Source of the DNA: Nitrospira_E sp052156535
GTDB lineage: Bacteria > Nitrospirota > Nitrospiria > Nitrospirales > UBA8639
Direction of reading: 5' to 3'
Assembly: GCF_052156535.1 (NCBI RefSeq)
Contig: NZ_JBQKUP010000042.1
Location: 290,215-354,214 of the forward strand
DNA length: 64,000 nt
The notes below the pieces were generated by a model. The model ran no database searches. It was not told where the DNA came from and saw nothing but the letters and a program-made list of their open reading frames with translations. This document shows positions 33,646-42,681 of this stretch, piece by piece (the first letter of the stretch is position 1; each line of letters begins with the position of its first letter). Position numbers and translations under genes: made by a program.

Positions 33646-35102
33646 CTCAGGGTTCCGTTTTGATAATTGATGATGAGCCCTTGATGCGAGTCTCTATGGT
33701 TGATGCGCTGAAGGCTATCGGCTATGTGGTACAGGAAGCCAGTTCCGGGTTAGAGGGACTCGAGCGGTTGCGGACTTCACGGTTTAATTTGGTCATTACT
33801 GATTTGAGATTGCCCGGTGTGGATGGACTGCATATCGTCAAGCAGTGCCGGGAGCAGTGCCCTGGCACGGAAGTAATTGTCATTACGGCACATGGTTCCG
33901 TTGACACGGCTGTCGATGCGATGAAAAGCGGTGCCTATGACTATATCACGAAACCCTTTTCTATGGATGAATTGTTATTGAGTGTGCAGCGGGTTTGTGC
34001 GGTGGTGGCTCTTCGTGAAGAGAATCGGGTGTTACGGGATGCCTTGGAAAAGAAATTTAGTTTCCAAGGGATCGTGGGAAAAAATGAGCGGATGCGACAA
34101 GTGCTGGAGAAAGTCAAGTTAGTCTCGGCCACTGACGCGACCGTTTTAGTGGTAGGGGAAAGTGGAACGGGAAAGGAATTGATTGCCAATGCCATCCATA
34201 CCAATAGCGCTCGACGAAATCATGCCTTGGTCAAAGTAAGTTGTGCCGCGCTACCGGAAACGCTGTTGGAGGCTGAACTGTTCGGGCATGAAAAAGGGGC
34301 GTTTACGGGTGCCCTCCGGCAACGGCAGGGGCGGTTCGAGCTTGCTCATCAGGGAACGCTTTTTTTGGATGAAATCGGCGAAATTTCCCCGTTGGTCCAG
34401 ATTAAATTGCTTCGTGTTCTACAGGAACGGCAATTTGAACGCGTCGGGGGAAATGACACGATTGAGGTGGATGTGCGATTAGTGTGTGCAACGCAGAAGG
34501 ATTTGCGGAAAGAAGTTGAACAAGGACGATTCCGGGAAGATCTCTATTATCGATTGAATGTGGTGCCCGTTCAGCTACCCCCTCTCCGAGAACGTCGAGA
34601 AGACATTTTCATGATCGCCCAGCATTTTTTGGAGACGATGTCAGGTCGAAATCACCAAGAACCCAAAGCTTTGTCACGGCAAGCTCGCGAGGTGTTATTG
34701 CAGTATTCCTTTCCGGGGAATGTTCGCGAATTGGAAAATACTATTGAACGGGCTTTAGCTTTGGCACAACACACTCAAGAAATCCAGGTTTGGGATCTCT
34801 GCGGACAGAGTCGATGTCCATATGCGGGAGGGGAACCGCAAAAAGGATGCGGATTTTGCGGGAATCAGGAAGGCAGGAGAGGCGTGAAAAATGGGGCGAT
34901 GGAAACATTGGCCGAAGCGCGGGAGCATTTTGAGCGGGGGCATATTCTAGAAATACTCAATCGAACAGGGTGGAGTCGCATGACGGCATCGAAGGTTTTA
35001 GGATTATCGAGAAAAGGGCTTTGGGAAAAATGTAAACGGTATGGAATTGTGCGGGCAGGCGACGACACGGACTCTGAGAAGGGCGATCAGGATGACGGTT
35101 GA
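33642..35102 (+). CDS. NtrC-family sigma-54 response regulator with four-cysteine insert
   Basis: 486 aa. Receiver (1-120) with phospho-acceptor Asp54 (VITDLRLPG) and TKPF. AAA+ domain (about 140-380) with Walker A GESGTGKE, the sigma-54-contacting GAFTGA loop, Walker B LFLDEIGE and the R-finger region. A linker then carries Cys387, Cys392, Cys403 and Cys406 (Cx4Cx10Cx2C), followed by a Fis-type HTH (about 430-475, MTASKVLGLSRKGLWEKCKRYG). It activates sigma-54 promoters when phosphorylated by the kinase encoded just upstream. The cysteine cluster is not part of the standard architecture and could bind zinc or an Fe-S cluster. Targets are unknown; two sigma-54-like sites lie near 60.1 and 62.5 kb. 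Confidence 0.9.
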   Translation: MTQGSVLIIDDEPLMRVSMVDALKAIGYVVQEASSGLEGLERLRTSRFNLVITDLRLPGVDGLHIVKQCREQCPGTEVIVITAHGSVDTAVDAMKSGAYDYITKPFSMDELLLSVQRVCAVVALREENRVLRDALEKKFSFQGIVGKNERMRQVLEKVKLVSATDATVLVVGESGTGKELIANAIHTNSARRNHALVKVSCAALPETLLEAELFGHEKGAFTGALRQRQGRFELAHQGTLFLDEIGEISPLVQIKLLRVLQERQFERVGGNDTIEVDVRLVCATQKDLRKEVEQGRFREDLYYRLNVVPVQLPPLRERREDIFMIAQHFLETMSGRNHQEPKALSRQAREVLLQYSFPGNVRELENTIERALALAQHTQEIQVWDLCGQSRCPYAGGEPQKGCGFCGNQEGRRGVKNGAMETLAEAREHFERGHILEILNRTGWSRMTASKVLGLSRKGLWEKCKRYGIVRAGDDTDSEKGDQDDG

Positions 35103-35103
35103 A

Positions 35104-35136
35104 AGGGCAGCCCTTTTAGGAAGAGAGAGCTGCCCT
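35104..35136. terminator. Possible terminator/stem-loop between converging genes
   Basis: AGGGCAGC (35104-35111) pairs with GCTGCCCT (35129-35136) across a 17-base loop, immediately after the regulator stop and before the end of the convergent WD40 gene. There is no T-run, so termination strength is doubtful. Confidence 0.4.
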
Positions 35137-35170
35137 GAGTAAGCTAAGGATTTCTGTGACGGGAAATGAA

Positions 35171-36265
35171 TTATTCCCCACCCTCCCAGAGGGTGATGAT
35201 CCGGTCATTGCCAGCTGTGGCGAGGTATTTCCCATCAGAAGAAATAGCAATTCCCCTGACAGGTCCTTTGTGCGATCGAAGCGTTCGGAATTGACGGCCG
35301 GTTTGGATGTCCCACATTTTGACGGTCCCATCATCGCTGGCGCTGATAAGCACCTGGCCATCCTGGGTTACAAGAAGATTTCTGACCCATTCAGAGTGAC
35401 CTTTCAGCGTGCGGCGTTCTTCCATGGTTGGCATGTCCCAGAATTTAATCGTACAGTCACGACTACCTGAGATCATGGTGCCCCCGTCAGGGGTAAAGGT
35501 GAGGGCCCCAATCCAATATTCCATGGGTTTTTGAAATCCGCCTTGATCATCTACGTAAAATCCACGGTTTTCGGTCTCTTCATCATCGGCCTCATCTCTC
35601 CAATGGCCGTTGTGTACAATTTTTTCTTCCCCACTTGGCAAAACCTCATAGAGCTTAATCTTCCCGATATCGGTGCCAGCCACTAGGTGAATGCCGTCAG
35701 GTGAAAATGCTGTGCAGACACTCCAATTATGGTCGTATTGATCTTTACCAAGGAGCGTCATGAGTTCGGTTCCTGTGGTCACTTCCCAGATTTTAATGTC
35801 TTTATTCTGTCCCGCCCTCGCGAGCATGAGCCCGTCTAGGGAGAAGGAAATACTGCATACGGCATGGTCGTAACGAGTAAAGAGTAACCGAAGGGATTCT
35901 CCCGTTTGAGGATTCCAAAGTCGAATGGTCCTGTCCTCACTTGCGGAAGCGATTATTTGGCCATCAGGGCTATACTTGACTTCTCGAACGACATGTGTGT
36001 GACCTCGTAGGGAACGAAGAAGGCGGCCGGTCTCAATATCCCAAATCCGGATAAAACGATCATTCCCTCCGCTTGCTAATGTCAGCCCATCAGGGGAAAA
36101 GGCGACAGCCCATATCTCTTGTGTGTGGCCACGGAATGACTTCAGTTCCCTGATACCGCCTTTCCAATAGGCCAGTGAATCGATGAGTGGGGGAAGTTGC
36201 GAATCAGGATTATGGATGAACCCGGGATTAGAACTCAGTGTGTCTGGACTTGTTGGCTGGGTCAT
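35171..36265 (-). CDS. WD40-repeat protein
   Basis: 364 aa, about seven WD40 repeats (for example FRGHTQEIWAVAFSPDGLTLASGGNDRFIRIWD, LKGHSEWVRNLLVTQDG, LRSHKGPVRGIAISSDGKYLATAGND), enough for one seven-bladed propeller. The N-terminal 40 residues are non-repetitive and lack a signal peptide, so it is probably cytoplasmic. One repeat carries an acidic loop of about 30 residues (DEADDEETENRGF). Such proteins are interaction platforms; no partner is evident. It is transcribed against the two-component genes and divergently from the metalloprotein gene at 36521. Confidence 0.85.
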   Translation of the reverse strand: MTQPTSPDTLSSNPGFIHNPDSQLPPLIDSLAYWKGGIRELKSFRGHTQEIWAVAFSPDGLTLASGGNDRFIRIWDIETGRLLRSLRGHTHVVREVKYSPDGQIIASASEDRTIRLWNPQTGESLRLLFTRYDHAVCSISFSLDGLMLARAGQNKDIKIWEVTTGTELMTLLGKDQYDHNWSVCTAFSPDGIHLVAGTDIGKIKLYEVLPSGEEKIVHNGHWRDEADDEETENRGFYVDDQGGFQKPMEYWIGALTFTPDGGTMISGSRDCTIKFWDMPTMEERRTLKGHSEWVRNLLVTQDGQVLISASDDGTVKMWDIQTGRQFRTLRSHKGPVRGIAISSDGKYLATAGNDRIITLWEGGE

Positions 36266-36520
36266 GGAATTCCTCGCTTCGTAAACAGATTGACATCAAA
36301 GGGATCGGTTAAACGGATTCAGAAAATGGATGAATGGGATTCTCTTGCCAAAAGGGAAAACGCATTCCTATAATTCAACTAGTTATGATACTAATCGCCG
36401 GTTTTCGAGGGAGTCAAGGTAGCTACCTCCCAAATTATTGTGAATTTATTATTACGGTGATCATCTTCCGAGAAATAAAACTCGTCTTGTGGTGATCTTG
36501 CGGTAAACGGAGGTTTGCTC

Positions 36521-37519
36521 ATGGAAATTCGTTTTCAACCCGCCCTCCTGCAGGAGGTGATTGATTCGTTTGCTGAAAAAACTGAGCGTGAAGGGGACCC
36601 GACTTATTTTAATGAATTTCATGAGTTTGCCGATCCCATTTACGAGAAGTTTTCCCTTGATGACCGTGATCCGGAGTTCAAACGTCTCTATCAACATTTA
36701 TTTGCTAAATGGGGGTTTGCCGAAATTCTTCGTGATGCTTTTGATGACTTCCCGGTTTTGCGGGATAAAACCGGGATCGTGTTGGTGCGGGGCGTATTGA
36801 AAGAAGATCAGGAAGGGGTGGATGTTCTTCGGAAGTGGGGAGTGGTCGAAGAAAAACTCGCTCGCCAATTTGAAGAGGCCGGGAAAAAAGGGGTGGGGAT
36901 TAAATTGATCCCTCGGCGATTTTATGATCCAGCCATTACCCGTTACCTACGACATGAGTTAACGCATATCTCTGACATGTTAGATGAGGCTTTTGGTTAC
37001 GATCCTGACACAAAAGTGGGGTTGAACCCTGGGGAAGAACATTTGATTTTAAATCGTTACCGTGTGCTGTGGAACCTTCATGTCGATAGCCGGATTGCTC
37101 GGACAGGCAAAGAACCGATGTTTTCCAAGGAATATCGGTTTCGAGAGTTCCGTTCTTGGTATCGAAAAATTCCACCAGGTCAGGTGGAATCCGTGTTTGA
37201 AGGGATCTGGCAGACGGATTATCTTACTCATGCCGAATTAGTGGAAATGGCTTCGGATACGATACGAGTGATTGAGAGAGCCATTGAGGTTGAGGACAGT
37301 GAGGTGCCGGATGTTCCAACCAAACCCATGCTTCTCCCAGGGTTTCCGTGTCCGCTTTGTCGATTCCCAACTTATACCTGGGTAGAAAACATGGATGAGA
37401 CGCTGGAAGGTTTTGTCTTAGATTATATTCGCGAAAATCACCCAGGATGGGATGTGGAATATGGAGCCTGTGACAGATGCGTGGAGGTGTATAAGCTGCG
37501 GGCCTCCGGAGTGGTATAA
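36521..37519 (+). CDS. Putative HELTH zincin-like metalloprotein with C-terminal zinc ribbon
   Basis: About 332 aa, no recognised family. The sequence shows an HExxH motif, His145-Glu-Leu-Thr-His149 in YLRHELTHISDMLDEAFG, as in zinc peptidases, and four Cys near the C-terminus (277, 280, 317, 320; PCPLC and CDRC) that look like a zinc ribbon. There is no signal peptide or membrane helix, so it is probably cytoplasmic. GGAGG at 36509-36513 is spaced seven bases from the ATG at 36521; an upstream TTG at 36515 is less likely. It stands at the head of the ferredoxin-TorD-NxrC-like gene run, so it might process or mature a molybdoenzyme component (inference). Whether it is a peptidase is untested. 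Confidence 0.7.
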   Translation: MEIRFQPALLQEVIDSFAEKTEREGDPTYFNEFHEFADPIYEKFSLDDRDPEFKRLYQHLFAKWGFAEILRDAFDDFPVLRDKTGIVLVRGVLKEDQEGVDVLRKWGVVEEKLARQFEEAGKKGVGIKLIPRRFYDPAITRYLRHELTHISDMLDEAFGYDPDTKVGLNPGEEHLILNRYRVLWNLHVDSRIARTGKEPMFSKEYRFREFRSWYRKIPPGQVESVFEGIWQTDYLTHAELVEMASDTIRVIERAIEVEDSEVPDVPTKPMLLPGFPCPLCRFPTYTWVENMDETLEGFVLDYIRENHPGWDVEYGACDRCVEVYKLRASGVV

Positions 37520-37586
37520 ATTTGAACAAGACCTTATCCTCGTGTCCCATTAGTTTTATTGGTTTTAGGCTATTGAAAGCGTCATA

Positions 37587-38198
37587 ATGTCCGACCCTCA
37601 TCTGCCAAACCAGCCTTCGTCCAATCCGACATTAGGTCGAAGAATGTTTCTTCGACAGTCGGCAATTTCCATAGGCGCCACAGTTCATGAATTCGTAAAA
37701 CATCGCGATGCTCCTTCCCCGACAAAAAAGGAGCAGCCTGTTCCTGAGAAAACGGGGTGGCTCCGTCCCCCAGGGGCTGTTGAGGAGGAGTTGTTTTTGG
37801 AGCGCTGCACGGGATGCGCTGATTGCGTCGAGGTCTGTCCTCACGATGCAATTCAGGTATTATTGAGTAACGGTACTCCCGTTATCTATCCAGGAGAAAC
37901 CCCATGCAAATTATGTGAGGATCTTCCTTGTATTGGGGCGTGTACTACGGAGGCCCTGTTGCCTGTTGCGGATCGTTTCCAGGTAAATATGGGAGTGGCG
38001 AAAGTTTTGTCAAAAATGTGTACGGCAGGAGCTGGCTGCAATGCGTGTGTGTCTAAATGTCCTACTGAGGCACTTTCGATGGATTTTGCCTCCTATCTCA
38101 TTCGTGTAGATGATTCGGTATGCGTGGGTTGTGGCATATGCCAATATATCTGTGGAACGGTAAACGACCGTAGCGCAATTCGGATTGTTTCTAGATAA
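37587..38198 (+). CDS. NapG/NapF-like multi-[4Fe-4S] ferredoxin
   Basis: 203 aa. Near the N-terminus is a twin-arginine-like RRMFLR but only a weak hydrophobic stretch. Four cysteine clusters follow: CTGCADCVEVCP, CKLCEDLPCIGAC, CTAGAGCNACVSKCP and CVGCGICQYIC, enough for up to four [4Fe-4S] clusters as in NapF/NapG-type proteins. In nitrate-reductase systems these move electrons to, or help maturation of, the molybdoenzyme. Here the neighbours are a TorD chaperone and an NxrC-like protein, so a role in nitrite oxidoreductase maturation or electron transfer is inferred. Confidence 0.82.
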   Translation: MSDPHLPNQPSSNPTLGRRMFLRQSAISIGATVHEFVKHRDAPSPTKKEQPVPEKTGWLRPPGAVEEELFLERCTGCADCVEVCPHDAIQVLLSNGTPVIYPGETPCKLCEDLPCIGACTTEALLPVADRFQVNMGVAKVLSKMCTAGAGCNACVSKCPTEALSMDFASYLIRVDDSVCVGCGICQYICGTVNDRSAIRIVSR

Positions 38199-38530
38199 GG
38201 AATGTGTGGTAACGCCTAGTGGTGTTGATAGCTTGAATGATCTGGAGAAGACAAGTGTGAATATGGACCTTTTAGCTGGGAGGTATGGAAAATGGACAGA
38301 GGCATAAAAGGGCAATTTTCTGCGTGGATTTTCTAGGGTAAATTTGGGGGATTCAAATTGCTGGAAAATTCTGGAAATCGTGGGGCTATCAGGGATAACG
38401 AAGTCTTGACTTCATAGGTCTGTTGTCCTATTATCTGATCCCTTTTTCATGAATCCTTAATGGCCCTGACAATGATCCTAATTGAAGCAAATGCTTGTGA
38501 AATGAAAAAATTTTAAAAGTTAGGTGAAAT
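38199..38530 (+). promoter_or_regulatory. Intergenic region with near-consensus sigma-70 promoter for the TorD-like gene
   Basis: TTGACT at 38406-38411, exactly 17 bases, TATTAT at 38429-38434: five of six matches in each box. Transcription would start near 38441, leaving about 90 nt of leader before the ATG at 38531. The rest of the gap shows no coding frame worth calling. Confidence 0.65.
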
Positions 38531-39511
38531 ATGACATCAGGCGTTAAAGAGGGGAAAAAAGCAGGGAAAGCAGGGAAAAACGGTATGCCAGTTTCCGGAA
38601 ATGAAAAGGCCGTCAAGATTTCTCCAAAAGATGCGCCAGCTGTTGATCGAGCGCTTTGTCGAAGCAAGCTTTATCTGCTGGTATCCTGGGGTTATCTCTA
38701 CCCAGAAGACGAGGAGTTTCTGGATTATCTTCAGAGTGGGGAATTTGTTGAGGATGGAAAGTCGGCATTAGAAGGGTTGAAAAAAGAGCTGCAAAATATA
38801 GGGGGCAATGAAGCGCAAGAGCGTCTTGATGCATTGGTGGGTAATTTTGATGCCATTGAATCTTGGGTATCATCAGAAGGCGAAAACTGGAGTCTCCAAG
38901 ATTTACGTGATGAGCATCGTCGGGTGTTTAGCAATGTCATCGCGTTAGATTGTCCGCCATACGAAACATTATTTGGAAATGACCATGTTTTCGGGCAGTC
39001 CTATGTAATGGGAGACATTGCCGGTTTTTATAGTGCCTTTGGCCTTCAGCTTTCTCCGGATATTCATGAACGCCTGGATCATTTGAGTGTAGAGTTGGAA
39101 TTTATGCATTATCTGGCGTACAAAGAATCATATGCCATTCTTCATGATGGAGCAGAAAAACTTAAAACCGTCATTGAAGCTGAGAAAAAATTCGTAAAAG
39201 AGCATATTGGTCGATGGGTTCCTTTGTTTTCAGGAATGTTAAATAGGAAAGCCGATTACGGTTTTTATAAGATTTTGGCTGATTTTACCTCTCATTGGAT
39301 TGCTTTCGATATTGCGTTTTTAGGTGTGACACCTCAGCCCTATTCAGAAACCGATTATCGCCCTGCGTCATACAATAATCCTGAAGGTCAAAGTTTTGAA
39401 TGTGGTGCTCAAGATCAAGGAAATGAGTTAAGCCTTCTGATGAGTGAAGTTGGAGCAGATGCATTTTTGGATAAGGAAAGTGGAACATCAGGCCAATCAG
39501 GAAATGCTTAG
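38531..39511 (+). CDS. TorD/NarJ-family molybdoenzyme assembly chaperone
   Basis: 326 aa, long for the family because of a Lys-rich N-terminal extension (about 1-35) and a C-terminal tail. The central all-helical domain has the TorD/DmsD/NarJ pattern: LCRSKLYLLVSWGYLYPEDEEF (about 40), DEHRRVFSNV..CPPYETLF (about 130), and DHLSVELEFMHYLAYKE (about 180). Such chaperones bind the signal sequence of molybdopterin enzymes until cofactor insertion. The NxrC-like gene follows after about 120 bp, and a strong promoter precedes. The client is probably nitrite oxidoreductase or a paralogue (inference). Confidence 0.82.
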   Translation: MTSGVKEGKKAGKAGKNGMPVSGNEKAVKISPKDAPAVDRALCRSKLYLLVSWGYLYPEDEEFLDYLQSGEFVEDGKSALEGLKKELQNIGGNEAQERLDALVGNFDAIESWVSSEGENWSLQDLRDEHRRVFSNVIALDCPPYETLFGNDHVFGQSYVMGDIAGFYSAFGLQLSPDIHERLDHLSVELEFMHYLAYKESYAILHDGAEKLKTVIEAEKKFVKEHIGRWVPLFSGMLNRKADYGFYKILADFTSHWIAFDIAFLGVTPQPYSETDYRPASYNNPEGQSFECGAQDQGNELSLLMSEVGADAFLDKESGTSGQSGNA

Positions 39512-39628
39512 CGAGGAATTGAGTTGAGTCATTATATGAAAATTTGGTTTAGTGGCGACAGGTTTGAGGAGACAGGTAGTTAGCAGTCTTTTCGGTTTTA
39601 ATCTTTTATCAAAGGAGGATGCGTCATT

Positions 39629-40585
39629 ATGAGATTGGTGCAGACGCGTAACAAACGACTGGTGTTTGGCGTTCTTCTGTCTGTCCTGGTGGTGTGTGTA
39701 GGTTTGACCATGGGGCAGATTCCGCTGGCCGTCTCGCAACCGGTAACGATTCCGGTTGGCAAAATTACTGGCCCAATCCCTATGGATGCGGCGAATCCTG
39801 TATGGGAATCCGTGCCCGGTATCGTTGCCCCATTAAGTGGGCAGACGATAACGACCCCAATGCACCCGAACATTTCAGTGAAAACTGTGATGATCAAAAT
39901 GGCAACAAATGGCGAAGAAATCGGCGTTTGGGCTAACTGGGGTGATCAAACATTAAATAACACCACCATTGGTCCTCAGGATTTCAGGGATCAAGTGGCG
40001 GTACAATTCCCTGTGCAATCTGCAGGGGCGCCCCCATTCCAATGTATGGGACAGTCTGGTGGGACGGTCAACATATGGCGTTGGAATGCGGAATGGCAAA
40101 AGGATCTTGGAGCTGGCGTGGCCGGGATGTGGGATGTGGATAATCAATATCCCTCCATAGCATGGGATTATTACTATGAGGAGCCAGCTGGTGGTGTGAC
40201 CTATCCTGACCGAATTGGTCGGAGCTTAGGGCCATTTAACCCCGGTATTTGGTCGGGTAACATCATGTCCGATCCTAACCTGCGGCTGGGGTCAGTCGAA
40301 GATTTGAATGCTAACGGATTTAGTACGTTGACTACCCAGGCGTCCCAAGACGTGGTAGGAAATGGATTATGGGAGCCGTATGGGTCACTGAAGGGTGGAT
40401 GCTGCAGCGGTCCGACCTGGAGAGTGGTCATGAAGCGGAGTCTCAAAACCCAAGACCCCAATGATGTTCAGTTCGCGGCAGGAGCGAGCTTCCCCGTAGC
40501 TTTTGCGGTCTGGGACGGTTCAAACGTAGAACGAAATGGGATGAAAGGGATTTCGACTTGGTTCACGGCTCAAATGCCAAACTAA
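39629..40585 (+). CDS. NxrC-like heme b protein (ethylbenzene dehydrogenase gamma family)
   Basis: 318 aa. Signal peptide (about 8-36) and an EB_dh-type beta-sandwich. Met140 in PFQCMGQSGGTVNIWRW is the likely axial heme b ligand by comparison with the EbdC family; a Lys in VVMKRSL is a candidate second ligand. In Nitrospira such exported proteins are proposed gamma subunits of periplasmic nitrite oxidoreductase, passing electrons to cytochrome c. A cysteine pair (GGCCSG) is unusual. AAAGGAGGA precedes the ATG and a strong terminator follows, suggesting high expression. nxrA and nxrB are not in the window. Confidence 0.82.
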   Translation: MRLVQTRNKRLVFGVLLSVLVVCVGLTMGQIPLAVSQPVTIPVGKITGPIPMDAANPVWESVPGIVAPLSGQTITTPMHPNISVKTVMIKMATNGEEIGVWANWGDQTLNNTTIGPQDFRDQVAVQFPVQSAGAPPFQCMGQSGGTVNIWRWNAEWQKDLGAGVAGMWDVDNQYPSIAWDYYYEEPAGGVTYPDRIGRSLGPFNPGIWSGNIMSDPNLRLGSVEDLNANGFSTLTTQASQDVVGNGLWEPYGSLKGGCCSGPTWRVVMKRSLKTQDPNDVQFAAGASFPVAFAVWDGSNVERNGMKGISTWFTAQMPN

Positions 40586-40640
40586 GTTCATTCCTTTTCT
40601 GAATCAGGTCCTTTTTCATATAGGACATAGCTGAGCTTGA

Positions 40641-40695
40641 AAACCTCCGGTAATGGACTCCAGTAATGGGGGAAGTTGCCGGAGGTTTTTTTTAT
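40641..40695 (+). terminator. Intrinsic terminator of the NxrC-like gene
   Basis: AAACCTCCGG (40641-40650) pairs with CCGGAGGTTT (40679-40688); three further pairs extend the stem inward, and a T-run reaches 40693. The loop is long (over 20 bases), but the stem and U-tract are clear. Confidence 0.85.
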
Positions 40696-40707
40696 AAGCA
40701 CTTATTT

Positions 40708-40725
40708 CGAATAAATGTTTATTCG
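40708..40725. promoter_or_regulatory. 18-bp palindrome, candidate operator
   Basis: CGAATAAATGTTTATTCG is a perfect 8-2-8 inverted repeat in the gap 110 bp before the radical SAM gene, directly after the preceding terminator. The size suits a dimeric repressor or activator site. The regulator is unknown. Confidence 0.45.
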
Positions 40726-40834
40726 CCAAGACAAGAAAACGCTAATTGTTGCATTGAAGAGAATGGGACGTGTATAAATTTAAAATAGTCAAATTCTGCG
40801 TTTCTTATTTTCCCCATTACCTGGGAGCCGCATT

Positions 40835-42607
40835 GTGAAAATTTCACTTTTATTCCCTCCTAGTTGGCATCCCTCTCAGCCCTACTTAAGTATTCCGTGC
40901 CTTTCGGCCTTTCTTGAAAAATCCGGTGTTCAAGTTCATCAGCAACGTGATTTAAATATTGAGTTGCTTGATAGGGTGTTAACTAAAGGATTTGGGTTAG
41001 ATATTTATCCACGGTTAGTTGATTTGGTGAAAAAATTGGAAGCATCGGTTTCTGGAGATACCGGTTATGGGAGTAAAGAGCATTACGCTCGTGTTGTTGA
41101 ATCACTTGACCGTTTTCCCTATCTCATAGATGAAATCGAACCCGTTAAAGCATCATTGCGTGGGGAAGAATTTTACGACATTGAGCGTTACAGAGAATGT
41201 CTCTTTTTAATTGATCGGTGGTTGGAGGTTGTATCTTCTTTGTATTTTCCGACCAGGATGACGGTGGTAGACAACCAATTTGCGTATTCAATCTATTCTT
41301 CGCGAGAAATTCTTCAAGCTATACACGATGAAACCCAAAATCCGTATCTTGAGCTTTATCGAAAATTTTTCCTTCCTGCTTTTGGACAAGATATTCCAAA
41401 CTTTGTTGGTGTCTCCATTACCGCAACCTCACAGATTATCCCTGGTCTAACTCTGTGTAAATTAATTAAGGAAATTCATCCGGAGGTTCATGTCACCATC
41501 GGGGGTAGTATTTTTACAAGGCTGGTAGACAATCTCAGACGGTGTGACCGGTTATTTCAATTGACGGATGATTTCATTGTGTTTGAAGGCGAGACGGCCC
41601 TTTTAGAACTGATAACTCAATTAGACGGGAAAAAAGATTTTTCGAAAGTGCCGAATCTTATCTGGCGGCAAGATGGAAAAATAATTGTCAATCAACCCTT
41701 TTACTCTGAAAATCTTGCGGACCACCCAGCCCCAAATTATGACGGGTTTCCCTTGGGTGACTATTTAGCACCGCATACGGTGTTGCCGGTACAATTTTCT
41801 AGAGGTTGTTATTACAAGGATTGTGCTTTTTGTGCTCTGACTTTGGATCATCAGAATTTTCGGCAAAAGGATCCGATGAAAGTTGTGGATGAATTGGAAG
41901 CGTTGTCCCATAAATATGAAACACCGTACTTTTTCTTTACGGATGAATGCCTGGCTCTTTCGCCAACCAAGCGATTGTGTAAGGAACTCATTCATCGAAA
42001 ACTGGGTTTACAGTGGACGGCCGAGTTGCGATTTGAAAAGAATTTATCTCGTGACCTACTTACCTCTATGCGGGAGGCAGGATGTCAGAAAATTGTCTTT
42101 GGTTTGGAAACCTATAATGCCCGGTTGATGGATTTTATGGTGAAGGGGATTACCCAAGAAAATGTTGATCGGATCTGTTCTGATTGTGTTGATCTTGGAA
42201 TTGCGGTGCATTGCTATGTGATTGTTGGGTTTCCGACCGAAACAGAAGAAGAATCATTGGAAACATTGAATTTTATTGTCAATAATACGAAGCTGCATTC
42301 CTCCTATGGGTTTTCCTGTCAACCATGTTTGTTTGATTTAGAAAAGGAAGCCCCTATTATGAACGATCCAGGGGGATATGGGATTCAACGAATTATGCGA
42401 CCAGCCTCGGAAGATTTGAGTTTAGGGTTCTTTTATGAAGTAAAATCGGGGATGACTCCAGAGCAGGCTGAAAAAGTATATCAATATGTGTATGAAAAGA
42501 TTAGTGAAGTTGTATGTGAATTACCATTTAACTACTCCATGGCGGATGGGTTGTTATATATCACCCGGCATAACAAAGAGCTTGAGGTGGAGCCCTCTAG
42601 GGTGTAG
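40835..42607 (+). CDS. B12-binding-domain radical SAM enzyme
   Basis: 590 aa, GTG start. The N-terminal part (about 1-290) is a cobalamin-binding-like Rossmann region (MKISLLFPPSWHPSQPYLSIPCLSAFLEK; VGVSITATSQIIPGLTLCKLIKE; VTIGGSIFTRL), then a radical SAM barrel with Cys325, Cys330 and Cys333 (RGCYYKDCAFC, Cx4Cx2C spacing) as [4Fe-4S] ligands. Later motifs are FFFTDECLALS, KIVFGLET and HCYVIVGFPTETEEESLETL. The His of the usual B12-binding DxHxxG is not evident, so cobalamin binding is uncertain. Enzymes of this class do methylations, ring closures or peptide modifications. Nothing nearby reveals the substrate. It appears monocistronic, with a palindrome in its leader. Confidence 0.82.
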   Translation: MKISLLFPPSWHPSQPYLSIPCLSAFLEKSGVQVHQQRDLNIELLDRVLTKGFGLDIYPRLVDLVKKLEASVSGDTGYGSKEHYARVVESLDRFPYLIDEIEPVKASLRGEEFYDIERYRECLFLIDRWLEVVSSLYFPTRMTVVDNQFAYSIYSSREILQAIHDETQNPYLELYRKFFLPAFGQDIPNFVGVSITATSQIIPGLTLCKLIKEIHPEVHVTIGGSIFTRLVDNLRRCDRLFQLTDDFIVFEGETALLELITQLDGKKDFSKVPNLIWRQDGKIIVNQPFYSENLADHPAPNYDGFPLGDYLAPHTVLPVQFSRGCYYKDCAFCALTLDHQNFRQKDPMKVVDELEALSHKYETPYFFFTDECLALSPTKRLCKELIHRKLGLQWTAELRFEKNLSRDLLTSMREAGCQKIVFGLETYNARLMDFMVKGITQENVDRICSDCVDLGIAVHCYVIVGFPTETEEESLETLNFIVNNTKLHSSYGFSCQPCLFDLEKEAPIMNDPGGYGIQRIMRPASEDLSLGFFYEVKSGMTPEQAEKVYQYVYEKISEVVCELPFNYSMADGLLYITRHNKELEVEPSRV

Positions 42608-42681
42608 ATATTAAGATATCCTGGATGAACATCTAGCCATCTTATTACGGCATGCACTTCCATATCTGAAGTTCAAAAAAA

